A program made the position numbers and the translations under genes. A model generated the notes under the pieces. That model was not told the DNA's origin. It did no database searches and saw nothing but the letters and a program-made list of their open reading frames with translations. From Aphanomyces cochlioides (Eukaryota; Oomycota; Saprolegniomycetes; Saprolegniales; Verrucalvaceae), in the NCBI GenBank assembly GCA_019828595.1, contig JAHQRK010000010.1:2418001-2482000 (forward strand): 64,000 bases of DNA. The letters run 5' to 3'. The stretch's first letter is position 1. The number at the start of each line of letters is the position of its first letter. Shown here in pieces: positions 22,181 through 33,611 of this stretch.

Positions 22181-25100
22181 ATGACTTACGTTCCCCAGAT
22201 GCTGCAGTCAAAGCTTCAAGTTCTCTGGGGACTAAACCGAAGAGAAAGAGAGCAACGTCAGCTCGGCCAACGCGATTCTCCTGGTTTCTCTCCTCATGCA
22301 CTACTGTGTTGGCATATCCATCTGTGTAGGAAACTTTTGGTCAAACATGATCAACCTGTGCCTCCTGCGTTGCAGGAGAGTGTTAGAGCATTGACAAACC
22401 AAGTGTTTGAACCGCATGAATCAGTTCGGCTGGAATTACCGACCGAAGCATTGAATCTAATCGCACCGCATGCGACCACTCGCTCAGCGGCACGAGATGA
22501 AGGCGAGATCAAGTCCAGGAGGAAAGCGACAGTGTTTGCCTCACATCCCATCGCACCGCCAATCCCACATCTTCATGACGAGGCAGAAGAGGAAGTATGG
22601 AGCAAACCGTTCGAAGATTCAGAGACGCAACGGAAGATCAGGGCCTGGTTGCGAGAATTTCCCAAAGAACAAACGGATTTCTTGTCGACGATGAACTTTC
22701 TACAGCTGAAATACTCTCAAGCACGAGGTTGGTCAGATCTCAAACGATCTTGCATGATTTCAACTATCCTCAGGTCTAACTTCAGCGTGGAAAGATCCTC
22801 AAAAGCTCCGCCTCGCGGTTGCTTTTGGTAGTTTACACGTGTTGGCGTCCAAAGACACTTCTTCGATTTTTCAACTCCAGTTGATCGAGTACGTTCCTGA
22901 ACATTTACTCTCTCGACTAACGCTGGAGTTAGAGAACTTGGCCATGGCATATTCCTTAACTACTCGAACTTGCGCGATAAGATTCCAGCCATGATGAATC
23001 CATTTCTCTACTATTATGAGTCGGCACCGACGTACTTTGAGGTTGATGTATCTGGAATTACCTCTAATGTTCTCTGTAGCGTCACACAAGTACATGCCAA
23101 ACAGTTGCTCAGCTCAAGCGACAACTTGAGGCTCTCAATGACGAGAACACGACGCTGAAACAAGCAACTGTATCCTCCCAAGTACTATCTAAACTCCGAA
23201 CGAGCGTCGCATTTGGCAAACACAATCGAGTCGCACCGAATAACATGGGTCGGCTTAGCTTAGATGGCCAGAATCCTGACGACAACGACTCAGAGGTACA
23301 CTTTCATTGAAAAAATGCGTTGGTTGATTCTACGACGACGTAGGAATTAGTGAATGAACTCCAAATTAAAGAGTTTATTGACTACATGTCACCTGACGAC
23401 ATTGCTCACATGCTGCTCCGAATTCTCGACGACAAGACCGTCTCGCTGACACTCGCTGCTCTAGTCGACGCCATGAGCGAAGGTTGCTTGACTTGGCTGG
23501 TTTCAACTGAATTTCTTTGACTAGACCAACGCCTGGAATTCTATGCAGCGTACCAGAAATGCATGTCTGGCGACGAATTATTCAACTTCATTGTAAGCTA
23601 GAAAATTCAACGAAGGTGTTCGATGACATTGTAGCACAAACAAGTTTCCGCTAAGCGCTTTGTCAGTCGTCAATCGAGCCGCTTTTTTGGAAAAGGAACG
23701 TCAACAAGCGTCCGTCCGTCGGAAGGTTTCGTCCTTCAAGTGCGACGACTTCTTGGCATCGACGATATCCCGCCGCCATTGCCATTGAAAGAAACAGGGT
23801 ACAACGAGAGCAAGCTCCCTTTTTGTCTCTAAATCAAATTGTAGATTTACAGCGGAGGAAGAGCAAGTCCTTGGCACGATTTCATCGATCGTCCAGATTT
23901 GTGCCACGCTGCGAAATGAAATCGACAATTTTTCACTCGAGGAGATCATTCCCATCAATTCAACAGTTCGAGAGGCCATTCAGAAGCTGTTAATCATTCA
24001 AGGCAGTCGAGAAAACAACGCCAAGACAGAGCCAGATCCACCTGAAGAACCTAAACCAGATGAAGACACACCAACCATTCCCAATGAGCGAGAGGTAGTG
24101 CGTCATGGCTGTTGTCATTGCTCATGGATTTGAATTTACCAGGATGACGAAAACGAAGAGGAAGAAGAGGATGAATTCGACGTGCTGGATGATTCGGACA
24201 ACTCTACGAAGAAACGGGCATCGAGTGTCCGCCGTAAACCTCGGAAACGTCGAACTGCAATCGGGGGTAAACCCAAAGCGAGAACGATGCCGTTGGCCGA
24301 CGTCTGCTCTTCAATTTCGTCGCTTATGTGCGAAAAACTATGGCAAGAAACGAACGACCGAGCCAAACTCGCATTGCGAACGTTCATGCGGCAGTATTTT
24401 ATCCGTGTCTATGGACTCAAGTCACTAGCGATGGCTCATATTGCGAGTTTCAAACATTCGCTTGGCGTCCACCAAAAAGACAACACTCGCGTCAGTCTCT
24501 TCTACTGGTTTCTTGGCTGTGACGAGAACCGAAAGCTGAGCTCAGACTATGCCTTCGAGTTTTTCATTGTCGTGACCAAACATATCCTGGCTGTGCATAC
24601 CAAAGCCCCTGTCAAGCCATTTCTAGCTCCCACGGATGCTTTGGACTCGCTGGAAAGCATTGTATATGCGTGGAATGACTGGATGGGTGATGGTTACGCT
24701 AATATCGAAGCCAAGAAGCGATCCATTGCCCTACCAAAAGCAATCGAAGTCACTCGATTGAGCTTTGAAGGGTGAGAGAGAGAGAAATCCGCTGGTGAGC
24801 CCTAATAATTTGCCTAGGAACGGGAGGGAAGCCAAAGTTGTCGCCTTTCTTGACAGTCTTCGAGACAAACAACAAATCCCAATGGAAGAGTTCCTCAGTG
24901 GCATCATGGCTTGCTGGCAAGAGCTGTTTGAAACGACGGTGCAGCTCATTCGTGTGAAATTTCGACAAGCAGATAAGAATGGCGACGGCACGATGGACTT
25001 TGAAGAATTCTTTGCGTTCTTGCAGTCGTCGAACGTTCTGCTTGGCGAGGTTTGAAAGAAAAGATGCTGCGAGCTCAGTCTCCTCGTAGGATACAACGTC

Positions 25101-25626
25101 GAAGCGCTCATCAGTTGCAACAATATTTAGGAAAGCCGTTCCAAAGAAGACGCCCACGTCTGAATCGGAGGTAAACATTCCATGCATGGTGCGTTGACTG
25201 AAATTCCTGAGTCAGATCAAACGCCTAGCAGCTCTAAATGAAGCACGACAACGACGAGACGCGCTTGGCATTTATGACTCACTCACAAACGATGACAATA
25301 TCATTGACGAGAACGTCTTTATCGAATACATGTTGACGCAAGTGCGATGGCTAAGCTACGAAGACACTTCAACCGTCGAGGCGAAGCAGCCTAAAGATGC
25401 TTGCCCAGATGAAGAACCTGCAACTCCACCGTGCAGCACGAATGAACAGGCTTGTTCACCACTCACGGACGACTCTCCTTTGCAGCCTGCTTCGGAGGTT
25501 AATGCTCCACTCACGGAAGAGACTCCTTCGCAACCAGCTGAAGAAATTGATTTGCAGCCTGACGAGGCTAATGTGCAACTTAATGACGAGACGAGGTTGC
25601 AACTCACAGAAGAAACTAATATCTAA
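22181..25626 (+). CDS. EF-hand protein, many introns, function unknown
   Basis: A spliced gene; the ATG at 22181 starts MTYVPQMLQSKLQVLWGLNR. The first exon runs to about 22830, and later exons are separated by short introns (for example around 23305-23343, 24075-24142 and 24774-24818). A central conserved part (SSISSLMCEKLWQETNDRAK, MRQYFIRVYGLKSLAMAHIA, FYWFLGCDE) matches a pattern I know from protist EF-hand proteins of unknown role. One clear EF-hand follows: FRQADKNGDGTMDFEEFFAF (near 24960-25020). The C-terminal 80 residues are low-complexity Pro/Thr/Glu with repeated EE-T/I-QP units, ending at the TAA at 25624-25626. Coiled-coil-like stretches occur around 23100. Calcium binding is likely; flagellar involvement is only a guess. 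Not every exon border was resolved. Confidence 0.65.
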
Positions 25627-26134
25627 CGAGAGAATAGCTTGTCTGGCGTGTCTTGTAGCCTTGGCCGTCCGCTCTGTGGTGGTAATCCATGGCCTGTCAG
25701 TTTTGGAAAACCTCAACCCATTTATCGTAGAGGAACATATTCCCTTATCACTACAGCTTTGATTTGGACAGCTTGAATAGTCTAATAAACATTTCCCCCA
25801 GGATACCGACAACGCTTGCATGCTTCACCGTCTAAATTGGAGGGCATCAACACATCCAGGGGGATTTCGTTCGGTGAGATGTAAACTGTGACAGCATCTA
25901 GAATCTACTTCATTCATTGAAAACTATCTGTCTTCTGCCTAGAGTTGGGCTTAAGACAGAGTAGATTGCTATAAATGAGAGGCAAACCGAGGGTATGCTG
26001 TGAAGGGGTGCAGGGGTTTCTTGTGTCACCAACATTTGATGAAAGAATGATGTAGTTAACTATCAACCCAGGGAGCCACCAATCAGGGATGACCAGGGTG
26101 ATCGCGAAAGCTCCACACGACTTGGCATTGTAGA
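25627..26134. other. Intergenic, nothing recognised
   Basis: Spacer between the EF-hand gene and the first membrane-protein gene. No feature is supported. Confidence 0.35.
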
Positions 26135-27061
26135 ATGTACAGCCAAACGCAGCCTTGCCAACGTAACGACGGCGTGGCTCAAGCGCCTCCACTGCCTGGA
26201 GCTTACTACCAGCCGCACCAGCAATACCAGCCACCGCCTCAGACTTATTATTCATATGGAGCGCTGCCACCTCGTCCAACAGCGCCAGTGGAATCCACAC
26301 CTGAAGAAGAAAACTGGCTGTGGTTTGCCATCACGAGTCCATTTCGCCCGACGACTTACCTCTTGATCGTCTACTTTATTGCGAATTTGATCTTTGCCGT
26401 GATCTCGTTTGCTGTCGTCGTCGCGCTTGGCTCGATTGGGATTGGTTTGATTCCCTTGTGCTGTCTTGGCCTCGTGGTCCTCCAGCTCTTGTTGTATACC
26501 GTCTACTTCCTGGCCCACTGCGATGCTTTTCTGTACAACTGCACTGCCCCACAAGCCGAGCAAATTACCGTCAGCTTTGACATCCCACGAGAAGGACCTT
26601 ATCATTACAGCGGCCACCGGGTCTCTCCGAATTTGGCCATTTTTTCCAAGGAAAGCGTCGTCGCCGTCTTTTACTTCGTCTTTGTCAAGTTCCCAGTAGC
26701 AATCATCTCAAGTGCTATCTCGCTCACGCTCCTGGCGAGCGCTATCATTGTTCTCCTCTTTCCTTTGTACCAAGACGACTACATTAACCACAGGGGCATC
26801 TTCCACAACACAAACCAGCGCCTCTATCTTGGATATCGCGATGTGCAAACGATTGAACCAGGTCAAACAGCGCTAGCTGGCATTGTCATGCTTTACATGG
26901 CAATTGGATGCCTCTACGGCTTTGCCAAACTCTTGCGTTGGACCACGAAATATTTCACATGTGAGTTCTTTGCCACGTCAGGCGTCCTGCATCTTTACTC
27001 AACGTTGCCGTACGCCCCACGGCAATACCATCTTCCTGTCTATGCTCCTCAAGCTCATTAA
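26135..27061 (+). CDS. Pro-rich four-helix membrane protein (sensor-domain-like), member 1
   Basis: A single-exon gene of 308 aa starting MYSQTQPCQRN. A Pro/Gln/Tyr-rich N-terminus of about 60 residues (YQPHQQYQPPPQTYYSYGAL) precedes the hydrophobic part. Two adjoining membrane segments (LLIVYFIANLIFAVISFAVV and GIGLIPLCCLGLVVLQLLLY) are followed by a polar loop with FLYNCTAPQAEQITV, a third helix near residues 175-210 and a fourth near 255-275. The double-helix block with GxGLIPL resembles the putative sensor domain family (PF13796); this is pattern memory. It is first of a tandem family on one strand (26.1-36.7 kb). There are no catalytic motifs; function unknown. Confidence 0.82.
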   Translation: MYSQTQPCQRNDGVAQAPPLPGAYYQPHQQYQPPPQTYYSYGALPPRPTAPVESTPEEENWLWFAITSPFRPTTYLLIVYFIANLIFAVISFAVVVALGSIGIGLIPLCCLGLVVLQLLLYTVYFLAHCDAFLYNCTAPQAEQITVSFDIPREGPYHYSGHRVSPNLAIFSKESVVAVFYFVFVKFPVAIISSAISLTLLASAIIVLLFPLYQDDYINHRGIFHNTNQRLYLGYRDVQTIEPGQTALAGIVMLYMAIGCLYGFAKLLRWTTKYFTCEFFATSGVLHLYSTLPYAPRQYHLPVYAPQAH

Positions 27062-27737
27062 ACGTTAGTGCTTTGAATTTATTCCTCACCGAGATTTGTT
27101 TCATCTGAACGCTGCGCGACTCCCCAATAAACTCTATGATAGGACAGTCGAAGTAGTGGCGGGAAAATCGTGTTATAGACTAAGAACAAGTGGGTTATTC
27201 TTTACTTTGCCACATTAATGTCAGGAGGATTGTTTATCAAACCCTTTACTCTTCCATTCTCAAAAATGATTGTTGGGTCCCCCAGACGTCGAGGGGGTAG
27301 GAGGGGACTTACATATAAACAGTAGGGGCTTTCAGGGGCTTTGGCTTTTGTGTTTATTCCGTCCATTCATGCCCAAGCGTGTTCGTTGACCATCAACTTT
27401 CTCAAATCTTGAGATCGCCTTTGACACCATCGAAGAGGTGAGACTGCAGATAATTCATTTCTGGAGGTATTCTCTTGATATTACTGAAAGTAAATCTGAC
27501 TTCACTAATATCATTTATTGAAGGTTTATGGATTTCACTCGTCTGAATTCCATACAAATTCACAAATGTAAGTGAAGAATGATGTTTGGTCCTCTCGATG
27601 GTGTCACGAGTTGTGTACATTCACTCTGGCTGAATGTCGACAAGACAGGAAAATGTATGTATTTTGAGTACAAACGTTCTGCAAAGTTCAAATTCGACAT
27701 CAACCAATGTCACTTTTCAATCTGGTCAGTGGTCATC
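27062..27737. other. Intergenic between family members 1 and 2
   Basis: No gene was recognised. Near 27270-27310 there is a G-rich patch (GGGTCCCCCAGACGTCGAGG). The gene for member 2 could be extended upstream in frame to 27579, but that part does not look like the family N-terminus. Confidence 0.35.
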
Positions 27738-28634
27738 ATGTACTCGGAAACGACCCCAACTGCTCCCCATGCATCGTTCGCCCAGCCACAAGCTCAGCAT
27801 TACTATGCGCCGCCACCACCGCAGAATTCCGATAAAAACTCGACGCTGTTCAATATTTGGTACGCATTGACAAGCCCTCTACAGCCCAACACGTATAAAT
27901 TGACGCTCTTTCACTTGATCAACTTAGTTTTCGCCGTCGTGGCATTTACTATTGTCTTGGCGCTTGGTTTGTTGGGCATTGGCTTGATTCCTCTCTTTTG
28001 TCTTGGCATTATCGTCCTCCAAGTCTTGCTGTACTCTGTGCATTTCTTTGCCCAATGCGATGCTTACTTGTACAACTGCGTGGCCCCACAAGAAGACCAA
28101 ATCACAGTACAATTTGAAGTCCCACGCCGTGGATTGTATCACATTAGTGGTTATCGTATTTCCCCAGACTTGTCTCGCTTCTCGAAGGAAGGCTCGATGG
28201 CAATTTTCTACTTTATCTTTGTCAAATTCCCCCTCGCTATGATCTTCAGCTCGACGGTGCTGACTTTCCTCACGACGTCAATTGCATTAATTGCATTCCC
28301 ATTTGTGGACCAGAGATATGTTCATATCGACCAGGGTACATGGCACAACCATGATTTGAAAGTGGTTCACCACCTCCACGTGGAAAAATGGACACCATGT
28401 GACTTTGTCTTGCGGGGTATTGCATTGCTCTACTTTACGATTTTCCTCATGCATATCTTTGCCCGTATCCACCGCTACGCTACCAAGTTTTTCACGTGCG
28501 AATTCTTTGCCACTTCTGGCGTCGTTGTCAATGATCAAACGTTGCTTCTTCCTCGATATTCAACAGGTCCAGTAGTCGCGCAGCCAACAACTATGTATTC
28601 GTCAGCCACTTTGTACGAGAATACGACTAATTAA
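27738..28634 (+). CDS. Pro-rich four-helix membrane protein, member 2
   Basis: 298 aa from the ATG at 27738 (MYSETTPTAPHASFAQPQAQ). This start is preferred over an in-frame codon at 27579 because the family begins with a short MYxxxP Pro-rich leader. The same layout as member 1 follows: Pro/Gln/Tyr leader, a two-helix block with ALGLLGIGLIPLFCLGIIVL, the loop CDAYLYNCVAPQEDQITVQF, then two more helices and a short Pro-rich tail. It is very close to the first part of member 4 (30856-32130), so those two duplicated most recently. Probably an integral membrane protein; role unknown. Confidence 0.82.
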   Translation: MYSETTPTAPHASFAQPQAQHYYAPPPPQNSDKNSTLFNIWYALTSPLQPNTYKLTLFHLINLVFAVVAFTIVLALGLLGIGLIPLFCLGIIVLQVLLYSVHFFAQCDAYLYNCVAPQEDQITVQFEVPRRGLYHISGYRISPDLSRFSKEGSMAIFYFIFVKFPLAMIFSSTVLTFLTTSIALIAFPFVDQRYVHIDQGTWHNHDLKVVHHLHVEKWTPCDFVLRGIALLYFTIFLMHIFARIHRYATKFFTCEFFATSGVVVNDQTLLLPRYSTGPVVAQPTTMYSSATLYENTTN

Positions 28635-29291
28635 ATCAATGGAGTGGCTTGAAATTCATTTTCTTCCTTTCTCGGAAAGTCCCAGGGAACACTTGAAATG
28701 TTATTTTGGGATTATATGACGGCTTTGGAGCCAAAGGGGACATTTGAATAATGGGGAACTGCCTCAAACATGTACCTTGCAACTACGTCAGGTCCCTCTA
28801 GAATTTCAATTTCAAAGAATTCCTAACAGCGTTCAACCCTCGTATATATTCAAGAATGGCATGCTTGTCAAGACGTAAACTGTAATTTTCTTTGGAGCCC
28901 TCTACAAGCCCAAACGCGATAAAGCTCTTATTCCAGTTTGCCACGTTGGTCTTGGCAGTTCATCACCGTGGTGGTGTGAAGATTTATTCGTTGTCCTTGT
29001 AGTGCTTTTGCCATGGCCTTATTGTTGTTCGCATGAAAAATAATCCTCTAGAACGCCAGCTTGACAATTTCTAACTTGATTAAAGTATGTCGTAATTTAA
29101 AATGAATACTTCACAGTCAAATATAATTCTATGAATATTATTCATCCTAGTCTATGAAAAGTATACAAAATGGTCGTTAAATTTGCATTAAACTATAGAA
29201 AATATCCACAAAAGGAAGTTCGTCCACTGTGAAATTTTCAAGACACTTTCATTTTGTGAACTTCGTCGACATTGCGCCAGGTTGAAAAGTG
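28635..29291. other. Intergenic between family members 2 and 3
   Basis: A spacer of 657 bases, AT-rich towards its right half. No feature was recognised. Confidence 0.35.
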
Positions 29292-30181
29292 ATGTATAAT
29301 CCCGTGGACGATGGTGTGGTCATTCCAATGGTTCCCCAAGCAACATACGTCCAGCCAGAGCCAACGTATGTTCCTTCTCCGCCTTTGGTCGCCTCAAAGC
29401 TTATGCCTCCAGCCAGAAAGAAAAGGTGTTCCTGCTGCTGGAGAGTTCTTTTGAGCCGCAGACATTCCGATTATTATTGTTTCACGTTGGCAACTTGATC
29501 TTGGCAGCTTTGGCTTTTGCAACCGTAGTTACATTGACTATTGTGGGAATTCTCTTGCTTCCGTTGTGCAGCTGCGGTCTTGTCGTCCTCCGACTGTTGG
29601 TGTTTGTTGTTCACTTTTTTGCCCGATGGGATGCCTATCTTTACAACTTTGTGGCATCCCAAGATGAACGTATCACTGTTCATATTGACGCGCCTCGCCA
29701 TGGTTTCTATCACATGCGCGGCTATCGCATTGCGATGGACTCTTCTCGATTTTCCAAACAAGGTTTTATGGCAATGTTCTACTTTGTCGGTGTCAAGTTT
29801 CCCCTGTCAGGATTACTTAGTTCAGCGGTGCTGTTATTGCTCATTGTTTCGATTCAACTACTTGGAACTGGCGTCACTGGTCACGACTTCTACCAAGGTC
29901 TTCATCAAGAAATCATGGACCATTTTCACATCAGAGGGGCGTCGTCAATCGGCTTCCTCGTCGCTGGAATTGGTTTGCTTTACCTGACCATCTTCTTCAT
30001 GCACTTCTTTGCTCGTATTCTTCGTCTTGCCACGAAATACTTTCTTTGTGAATATTTCGCCACGATCGGTGTTGTCGTCCGAGAAGATTCCTTTCTCCTC
30101 CATCCTCTCTTGGTCGAGCCAAATGGCGAATTAGTTCCTCATGATGTCGTTGTCACTCCCCTCGAAACCATTTCGAACTGA
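29292..30181 (+). pseudogene. Membrane-protein family member 3, one frameshift
   Basis: The ATG at 29292 opens the family leader (MYNPVDDGVVIPMVPQATYV), but at about 29425, in a run of A and G (AGAAAGAAAAGG), the frame changes by one base. The four-helix body then continues in the other frame from FLLLESSFEPQTFRLLLFHV to the stop at 30181 (EDSFLLHPLLVEPNGELVPH near the end). The rest of the body is intact. This is either a very young pseudogene or a sequencing error in the purine run. It is more diverged in sequence than members 1, 2 and 4. Confidence 0.7.
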
Positions 30182-30855
30182 GTTGGCGTAACGCGTGAAA
30201 ATGTGAAAGTCAACAGCATAGTCCTCAAAAAGCAAGGTGTACCCTGAAGCAACCCCAAGACGGATTCGGTCGATTTCTCCACTAACATAACATAAAAATA
30301 AACCCAGGACACTTGGCTATCCCTGCAGAACATATTAGAACTGCTTGTTGTCCCTTGTGTTGACTGTTCATTTCTTGGTGGAGGCAAGCCCCAAATGGTG
30401 TGACTCATGGTGTCGAGTGAAGGCTCTCATTTGTTGTCAAAAGCCATGAAAACCATTATTCTATTGTTCCTTCTGCCCTCGATCAAGCTGGGAAAACAAG
30501 AAATCCAACCATCCATCCACTCAGATAACGATAGACATTTGAAATGTGTGAAGTTGAAGTGGAGATATGTAACCAGAGTGTATGTGCATTCATTCTGAAC
30601 TCCAATGATTGTCCCCGAGAGCAACCTGTCGGGAATTCACTCCAAAGAGCCACAGACTGCAGGAATCAACGCCCATTTTCATCCACACACTTCAGTAGAT
30701 TGAAGCAGGTGATAGCTCTTTTTCCATATGAAATCCAGCGGAAGAAATGAGGCTCGAGGTTTCCACTCGAAAGAATGAATGTGTCGTGCCAGAGATGTGA
30801 GGCACCAGGCAAGTCACTCTTGGTTGTTCATTGTGCAATTTGACATCTGACCAAC
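30182..30855. other. Intergenic between family members 3 and 4
   Basis: A spacer of 674 bases. No supported feature. Confidence 0.35.
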
Positions 30856-32130
30856 ATGTCTGCAACGCCGTCGAAAGCACCACGCCATGTTCCAATGTAT
30901 AGACCAAATGAAACAACGCCAGTCATCCAAGTCATTCCACAAGCCGCATATGTCCAGCCACAGCCTTACTATGCGCCACCTCCTCCGCCACCAGCTCCAC
31001 TTCCACCACAGCAGCAACCTAAGCAACGCAAGAAGAAACATCGCTTCTGGAAAGCCATTACAAGTCCTATTCAGCCCAAGACGTTCCAACTGATTGTGTT
31101 TCACTTCATCAACTTGTTTTTCGCAATCGTGGCGTTTTCGATTGTCTTGGCGCTTGGTTTGTTGGGTATTGGCTTGATTCCACTCTTTTGCCTCGGCATT
31201 GTCATCCTCCAAGTCTTGCTGTATACCGTTCACTTCTTTGCTCAATGCGATGCTTATTTGTACAACTGCGTGGCCCCAAACGATGACCAAATTACCGTAC
31301 AATTTGACATTCCCCGCCGTGGATTGTATCACTTCAGTGGCTATCGCATTGCTCCAGACCTTTCACGTTTCTCAAAGGAAGGCGGCATGGCAATTTTCTA
31401 CTTTATCTTTGTCAAATTCCCCCTGGCTCTCATCTTTAGCTCGACTGTTCTTACTTTCTTGGCGACGTCGATAACTTTGATTGCAATTCCATTTGTCGAC
31501 AAGAACTACATTCAAATCGACCAGCAGACGTGGCGCGACCATGATTTGAAGTTTGTTCATCACCTTCATGTGGAAAAGTGGACGCCGACTGGCTTTGTCG
31601 TTCGTGGCGTCATTTTGCTCTACATTACAATCTTGCTCATGCACATTTTTGCTCGCATCCATCGCTACGCAACCAAGTTTTTCACGTGTGAATTCTTTGC
31701 GACGTCTGGAGTCCTCACTGAAGGAACTGCTTTGCCACAGTATGCTCCGGTACCAACAGCGCCACCGGCAACAACGTACACAACCGCCCCGCTGTATGAA
31801 GCTTATCCAGCTGCGGCACCTGTTGCTGCTCCAGTGGCCACTGCGGTTCCGCTGCGATCTTCCCGCACTGCTTTTGAGAGGTATGCAAGCAAGTTTGGCT
31901 ATGTTTTGCTCCTGGTCGTCTTGTCCTTCATCAACCTCCTCTTCTCCATTGGCATGTTTGTGGTCGTCATGATCGCAATGAGTCTGACCATCGGCCTTCT
32001 TCCCGTCGCATGCACTGGACTCCTTATTTTGTATCTATTGGCAGTGTTCGCCAAGCCTTTGTCAGCAGCTGACACTTGGTTATACGAACAAAGACGGCAC
32101 GTGTACTCTGAAATTGTCCGCGACGACTAG
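30856..32130 (+). CDS. Fusion of both membrane modules, member 4 (424 aa)
   Basis: The ATG at 30856 (MSATPSKAPRHVPMYRPNET) leads a Pro-rich N-terminus (YYAPPPPPPAPLPPQQQPK), a basic patch (KQRKKKHRF), and then the same four-helix body as members 1 and 2. After a Pro/Ala/Thr-rich linker (about residues 290-330) comes a second, different two-helix module (FERYASKFGYVLLLVVLSFI, MSLTIGLLPVACTGLLILYL, then LSAADTWLYEQRRH). That second module occurs alone in the downstream members at 32906, 34760 and 36098. This gene therefore links the two sub-families. It may be the ancestral form or a later fusion. A membrane protein with six helices in total; function unknown. Confidence 0.82.
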   Translation: MSATPSKAPRHVPMYRPNETTPVIQVIPQAAYVQPQPYYAPPPPPPAPLPPQQQPKQRKKKHRFWKAITSPIQPKTFQLIVFHFINLFFAIVAFSIVLALGLLGIGLIPLFCLGIVILQVLLYTVHFFAQCDAYLYNCVAPNDDQITVQFDIPRRGLYHFSGYRIAPDLSRFSKEGGMAIFYFIFVKFPLALIFSSTVLTFLATSITLIAIPFVDKNYIQIDQQTWRDHDLKFVHHLHVEKWTPTGFVVRGVILLYITILLMHIFARIHRYATKFFTCEFFATSGVLTEGTALPQYAPVPTAPPATTYTTAPLYEAYPAAAPVAAPVATAVPLRSSRTAFERYASKFGYVLLLVVLSFINLLFSIGMFVVVMIAMSLTIGLLPVACTGLLILYLLAVFAKPLSAADTWLYEQRRHVYSEIVRDD

Positions 32131-32905
32131 TGAGGCTTAATATTTGCCTGATGTAACAAAATCTTTACTCTACATTGGATCCCGTCTCGTAAAAAAAATT
32201 AAACCTTCAGAGATTTCAACCCCCTCCACCATTAGCGCTCATCAAAGTGGAGATTTTATTGTCGACGCTCTATTGAATCATACACGACACAACGGTAGGA
32301 CGACGGTTCAAGGTTGAAGATCTTTTATATGGAATTTAGTATTCACATAGTATTGTCAATTTCAGTCAAATTTGTATTTTTGACCAAAAATCAAATACAT
32401 TTCCAAATCGATTTGACCATACTGAAGCCAAGTTCAACTGAATATTGGCCAAATTAATTGAATGTGAGTTAGGGTGTGTTTGAGTGTGTTTTGCGTGAAT
32501 TAGTTAAATACTCGAGTCTGATTGGCTGCGAGATTGGAAAATCGATTTAAAAAATCGATTTAAAAAATCTATACATTTCCAGCCCATCTCACTATTTAGA
32601 ATGTACCTCACAATATAAACTTGTAAATTCTTGCAATTTAACCAAAAGTAATTCTTCGAAGTTGGATGGCAATAAGGAGTCTATCTGATAGCCACAACGC
32701 TTAGCCCTTGTGTTGAATGCCATTCACTTGAAGAGGAATCTCAAGTGAAGAAGGTGAGTTCTGGTGGAGTGGCGACTTCAAATTTCCAGTTTTGAACCAG
32801 GCATACATAAAATGAGATCAAACATACATTCTTGGTGATTGTGTGTATTTGAATGAATGTATGAACATACATTCTGTGTCCGATTAGTTTTTCGCTGAGT
32901 TTTAA
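32131..32905. other. AT-rich intergenic stretch
   Basis: A spacer of 775 bases before member 5. It contains a short perfect repeat of TTAAAAAATCGA (near 32548-32568) and low-complexity AT tracts, but no gene. Confidence 0.35.
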
Positions 32906-33340
32906 ATGTACCAACCAATTCCATCGACCGACAAAGCTCCCTCGACGCCATACGCGCCGCCGCCTCCTCCCCAGCCTCAACAGCAATACCAATCTCAAGT
33001 GCCAGTGTATCAAGCTCAGCCAGCGTATGCGAATGCCACGCCGTATGCTGTCGTTTACACACAAGCGCCTCGTCGAAATGCTGTGCAGCGATATGCTTCC
33101 AAACTGTGCTTGGCCTTTGCCCTGGCGGTTTTGAACTTTGTCAACATGTTCTTCTCAATTGGCCTCTTTCTTGTGGTTGTCGTCCCCATGGTCTTGTCGT
33201 TTGGATTGCTCCCCGTGGCTTGTCTGGGCTTGATTGTGTTGAATATTCTCGTCTGTTTGGTCAATCCAATATCAGCCCTTGATGGATGGTTCTATCGACA
33301 GCGCCAGCGCATTTACGACTCTCTTCTTGGTGATAACTAG
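32906..33340 (+). CDS. Small Pro-rich two-helix membrane protein, member 5
   Basis: 144 aa from the ATG at 32906 (MYQPIPSTDKAPSTPYAPPP). A Pro/Gln/Tyr leader is followed by RYASKLCLAFALAVLNFVNM and GLLPVACLGLIVLNILVCLV, two hydrophobic helices, and then ISALDGWFYRQRQRIYDSL. This is the C-terminal module of member 4 with a leader of its own. The shared spacing (RYASK, LLPVAC, then a Trp-Tyr/Phe-RQR motif) shows common descent. It is small enough to act as a subunit or adaptor in membranes, but nothing shows this directly. Confidence 0.8.
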   Translation: MYQPIPSTDKAPSTPYAPPPPPQPQQQYQSQVPVYQAQPAYANATPYAVVYTQAPRRNAVQRYASKLCLAFALAVLNFVNMFFSIGLFLVVVVPMVLSFGLLPVACLGLIVLNILVCLVNPISALDGWFYRQRQRIYDSLLGDN

Positions 33341-33611
33341 AGTTGTTTCCTCATAATACAGTCTTTTCAAGTCTTTACAAGCTTCATGAATTGAAGTCGA
33401 TTGAGGAGGAATCAAAAATGCTGCGATATTTTATATTTCGGATAGTACAGCCTCTAATGTACTATGTAGTATTACTAGTAGTATGCGATAACGAGAATTA
33501 ATTAGATACAGAACTAGTTAAATTATTGTCTTTACGAAACAATAGATACAGAACAATGCCGAATAAGCCGAATAAAATTTCATATATTTTGTGGGCCTGT
33601 CAGCTACAATA